Part shown: positions 12,704 to 15,140 of the stretch, piece by piece
How positions within the stretch are numbered: the stretch's first letter is position 1
How the letters are laid out: the number at the start of each line of letters is the position of its first letter
Assembly: GCA_002389175.1 (NCBI GenBank)
Contig: DGNZ01000363.1
Location: 1 to 15,140 of the forward strand
From: Rhodospirillaceae bacterium UBA4479
Lineage (GTDB): Bacteria > Pseudomonadota > Alphaproteobacteria > Rhodospirillales > Casp-alpha2
Reading direction: 5' to 3'
Length of the DNA stretch: 15,140 bases
The notes under the pieces: model-generated
Seen by the model: only the letters and a program-made list of their open reading frames with translations
Databases searched by the model: none
What the model was told of the DNA's origin: nothing
Translations under genes and position numbers: made by a program

Positions 12704-14188
12704 ATGCATCAAAAGTCGGCAATCATCGTTGGTGCGGGCGTCGGCGGATTGACTGCGGGGCTCCGTCTTTTGGCGGCTGGCTGGGATGTGACGATCCTTG
12801 AGCGAGCGGCATTGCCCGGTGGAAAACTGCGCACAGTCAATTTTGGGGATGGGCCACGGATCGATGCCGGACCCACTGTATTTACCATGCGGTGGATATT
12901 TGATCGGTTATTCGCTGAATTTGACGAGACTATTGATGATCATCTGACGCTTCACCAAGCAGAGGTTTTGGCCCGGCACGGATGGCAGGATGGCAGCCGT
13001 CTTGATCTATTTGCCGATCGTGAAAAATCCGCTGATGCAATTGCTGCGTTTGCAGGTGGTGATGAGGCGAAGGGGTATCTGAATTTTTGCGACGAATCAG
13101 AGAGCATCTTCAAGCTTCTGAAAGATCCGTTTATGGCCCGCCCCGCACCCAGTGTTGGTAATCTCATTACAGCGTTTGGATTAAGCCCGCTGCAGGCCAT
13201 GCGAAAAATGCAGCCGTTCAACACGATGTGGCGCGGCATATCGAAACACTTCCAAGACCCGCGCTTGCGTCAATTGTTCGGTCGTTATGCGACATACTGC
13301 GGGTCATCACCTTATCTGGCGCCTGCGACATTGATGCTGGTGGCGCATGTCGAACAAGACGGCGTCTGGTACTTGGACGGCGGGATGTATGCGTTGATTG
13401 AGGCGCTGGTGAAACTGATCGAAGCCCATGGCGGTATTATCCGTTGCGATGCGAATGTATCGCGGATCAACACGACAACAGGCAGGGCATCCGGCGTCAC
13501 ATTGGAAAATGGTGAGGAACTGCAATCTGATATCGTGATCATGAATGGTGATACGAATGCCGTTGCTTCTGGATTGTTTGGGCGATCATTGCGGTCCGCC
13601 GTCAAACCAACAAAGCCGGATATGCGATCCTTGTCTGCCATGACCTGGATGATGGAGGCCGAGGTTTCAGGATTCCCACTGGTGCGACATAACGTTTTCT
13701 TTTCGGATCAGTATGACCGGGAATTCGATGACATCTTCAACCAAGGTCGGCTTCCGACCGAGCCCACCGTCTATATATGTGCGCAAGACCGCGATGATGT
13801 TGGCGACGTATCAGGATCAGAGCGGCTGTTCTTTATCGTCAATGCCCCAGCAAACGGCGGGGCAGGGCATTTCAGCGAAGATGATTTGCAAAGGTGCGAA
13901 GAGAGGACCTTTCGTGTGCTAGAAAACTGCGGTGCAACTGTACGTCCTTTGCCAGAAAAATCTGTCCGGTTTGGTCCCGATGATTTCAGTGATCTTTTTC
14001 CTGGAACAGGTGGGGCGATATACGGACCGGCATCCCATGGATGGCAGGCCAGCCTGAAACGCCCGGGGTGTCGTTCGAAAGTGCCCGGACTGTATTTCGC
14101 GGGTGGAAGTACGCACCCAGGACCGGGTGTGCCTATGGCCGCTTTGTCAGGTTTGATGGCTGCAGAATGCGCAGAGGCGGACACTTAG
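12704..14188 (+). CDS. crtD: 1-hydroxycarotenoid 3,4-desaturase (methoxyneurosporene dehydrogenase) CrtD
   Basis: This 494-residue FAD-dependent phytoene-desaturase-family enzyme introduces the 3,4 double bond into 1-hydroxy carotenoids. The N-terminal FAD loop is IIVGAGVGGLTAGLRLLAAG (7-26), followed by an acidic LER. RIDAGPTVFTMRW (52-64) is more typical of CrtD than of CrtI. FGRYATYCGSSPYLAPA and WYLDGGMYALIEAL are mid-protein family segments. The C-terminal GLYFAGGSTHPGPGVPMAAL is the second FAD signature. ATG 12704 gives the family N-terminus; an upstream TTG at 12668 would leave almost no leader after the PpsR-type site. Assignment as CrtD rather than CrtI rests on these motifs and on the crtF neighbour. 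Its stop overlaps that of the convergent crtB. Confidence 0.88.
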   Translation: MHQKSAIIVGAGVGGLTAGLRLLAAGWDVTILERAALPGGKLRTVNFGDGPRIDAGPTVFTMRWIFDRLFAEFDETIDDHLTLHQAEVLARHGWQDGSRLDLFADREKSADAIAAFAGGDEAKGYLNFCDESESIFKLLKDPFMARPAPSVGNLITAFGLSPLQAMRKMQPFNTMWRGISKHFQDPRLRQLFGRYATYCGSSPYLAPATLMLVAHVEQDGVWYLDGGMYALIEALVKLIEAHGGIIRCDANVSRINTTTGRASGVTLENGEELQSDIVIMNGDTNAVASGLFGRSLRSAVKPTKPDMRSLSAMTWMMEAEVSGFPLVRHNVFFSDQYDREFDDIFNQGRLPTEPTVYICAQDRDDVGDVSGSERLFFIVNAPANGGAGHFSEDDLQRCEERTFRVLENCGATVRPLPEKSVRFGPDDFSDLFPGTGGAIYGPASHGWQASLKRPGCRSKVPGLYFAGGSTHPGPGVPMAALSGLMAAECAEADT

Positions 14189-15140
14189 TCCGAAGACAAT
14201 GATGCAAGTTCTGATTTATTGGATGGATGCCGGGCGGCGACAGCTTCTGCACGCCTGCGACGCTGCCGTCTGTCGAGGACTGCGATCATCGAGATGACAA
14301 ATTCAATTTGAGATGACGCGCCAGCAAACGCGGAGTCATTTTTGTGATTGTGGTCCTTCACGGCGCTGACAAGAAACTGAGTTTCGTCGAGCTTAAGAGG
14401 CTGTTCTTTTCGGCAGGGCATATAGGCCTCGCCCGTTGCAGCTAGTGCAATCGTGAGCTTTCTGCGGGTTGTGACATAGGCCCGGTAGTTTATGGAATCG
14501 TAACCATTTTTCGCAATCTCGTCGCCGATGGCGGCATAGATTCGTCGGGCTGCGTTAATGGCAGGGCGTGATCGTGAAGGTAACTGTGCAATACCAATCC
14601 GCGACTGCGCGTATAATTCGTCTGCATGATCCAAAAGTCGTTTCACAACAAACCCAAGTTCTGGTGACATTTTGGGATCAGCGATCAATTCATTAGGCGA
14701 AAGGCCCGCTTCGGTGAGCCAATCATGCGGTAAATAAACGCGGCCATTACGGGCGTCTTCACCGACATCGCGTGCAATATTGGTCAATTGCATGGCGACA
14801 CCCAGATCACAGGCGCGCGCAACCGTTTCAGGGGATTTCCGCCCCATCAGACATGTCATAATCGTGCCGACGGCGCTGGCCACGCGGGCGGCATATGCGT
14901 GTAGGTTCTCAATGGTTTGATAAGAGCGTCCGGTCTGATCCCATTCCAAACCTTCGATCAAGGCTTCGAACAATGGCTTGGGAAGATCATATCGGAAAAT
15001 CACATCGGCTAGTGCGCGATCACACGGATCGTCCATCGGGGTATCATTGTATGCGGCATCAAGACGTTCACGCAGTCGAACCGTTGCCTGATCATCGGCA
15101 TTGATGTCATCAACGGCATCATCGGCAATTCTGCAGAACG
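14185..15140 (-). CDS. crtB: Phytoene synthase CrtB, C-terminal part
   Basis: The gene runs off the right edge; 317 residues are visible in the open frame (15138 to the TAA at 14187-14185). CrtB joins two geranylgeranyl diphosphates to phytoene, the first committed carotenoid step. The first aspartate-rich motif is at the edge (FCRIADDAVDDINADDQ) and the second, LTNIARDVGEDARNGRVYLP, lies around residues 120-139 of the visible part. Both bind diphosphate through Mg2+. RPAINAARRIYAAIGDEI and YRAYVTTRRKL are typical of the second half. The C-terminus has a basic run (DRRQRRRR) and a polar tail. An internal ATG at 15036 is not the true start, because the DDAVDD motif lies upstream of it. crtI is often its upstream partner and may lie beyond the window. 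Confidence 0.93.
   Translation of the reverse strand, partial: FCRIADDAVDDINADDQATVRLRERLDAAYNDTPMDDPCDRALADVIFRYDLPKPLFEALIEGLEWDQTGRSYQTIENLHAYAARVASAVGTIMTCLMGRKSPETVARACDLGVAMQLTNIARDVGEDARNGRVYLPHDWLTEAGLSPNELIADPKMSPELGFVVKRLLDHADELYAQSRIGIAQLPSRSRPAINAARRIYAAIGDEIAKNGYDSINYRAYVTTRRKLTIALAATGEAYMPCRKEQPLKLDETQFLVSAVKDHNHKNDSAFAGASSQIEFVISMIAVLDRRQRRRRAEAVAARHPSNKSELASLSSD

Noticed and set aside
1..15140. Mobile elements, CRISPR arrays, phage or defence genes, tRNA/rRNA genes.
   Set aside because: None were recognised; nearly all sequence is accounted for by photosynthesis genes and short spacers.

Overview
This window is part of a photosynthesis gene cluster from an anoxygenic phototrophic proteobacterium, most likely an alphaproteobacterium. 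It carries the type-2 reaction centre subunits L, M and the tetraheme cytochrome, both LH1 antenna polypeptides, all three chlorophyllide a oxidoreductase subunits, bchC, the C4-pathway 5-aminolevulinate synthase, and three carotenoid genes. The C-terminus of the oxygen-dependent ring cyclase AcsF at the left edge implies bacteriochlorophyll synthesis that works with oxygen present, as in aerobic or facultative anoxygenic phototrophs. The species cannot be named from sequence reading alone. The LH1 beta tail and the quinone-site residues resemble those of Rhodospirillum/Blastochloris-type organisms more than Rhodobacter. These clusters also move horizontally, so lineage assignment is tentative.

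Layout: positions 1-2422 (+ strand) hold the 3' end of a puh-type operon, acsF(partial)-puhE-hemA, closed by a strong terminator. Positions 2423-2800 are non-coding and separate two convergent transcription units. They contain the hemA terminator, about 220 nt with nothing recognisable, and a bidirectional terminator. Positions 2801-12606 (- strand) read as one superoperon, crtF-bchCXYZ-pufBALMC, with very tight or overlapping gene junctions. There is no pufQ or pufX. Structured RNA precedes pufB and lies between pufA and pufL. Positions 12704-14188 (+ strand) carry crtD, divergent from crtF. The right edge holds crtB (- strand, 5' end outside the window), whose stop codon overlaps that of crtD.

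How it works together: HemA makes 5-aminolevulinate. AcsF closes the isocyclic ring. BchXYZ and BchC convert chlorophyllide a towards bacteriochlorophyllide a. CrtB, CrtD and CrtF act in a spirilloxanthin- or spheroidene-type carotenoid pathway. PufL, PufM, PufA and PufB bind these pigments in the RC-LH1 core, PufC re-reduces the special pair, and PuhE is a putative assembly factor.

Regulation visible in the sequence: two TGT-N12-ACA palindromes (PpsR/CrtJ type), spaced exactly 8 bp apart, lie over a sigma70-like bchC promoter. A third, fully symmetric one lies in the crtF/crtD divergent region. A separate 9-bp-arm inverted repeat overlaps the bchC -10 region. I found no mobile element, CRISPR array, tRNA or rRNA and no wholly unknown system. 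The observations worth a second look concern regulation and unusual details of the RC-LH1 polypeptides.
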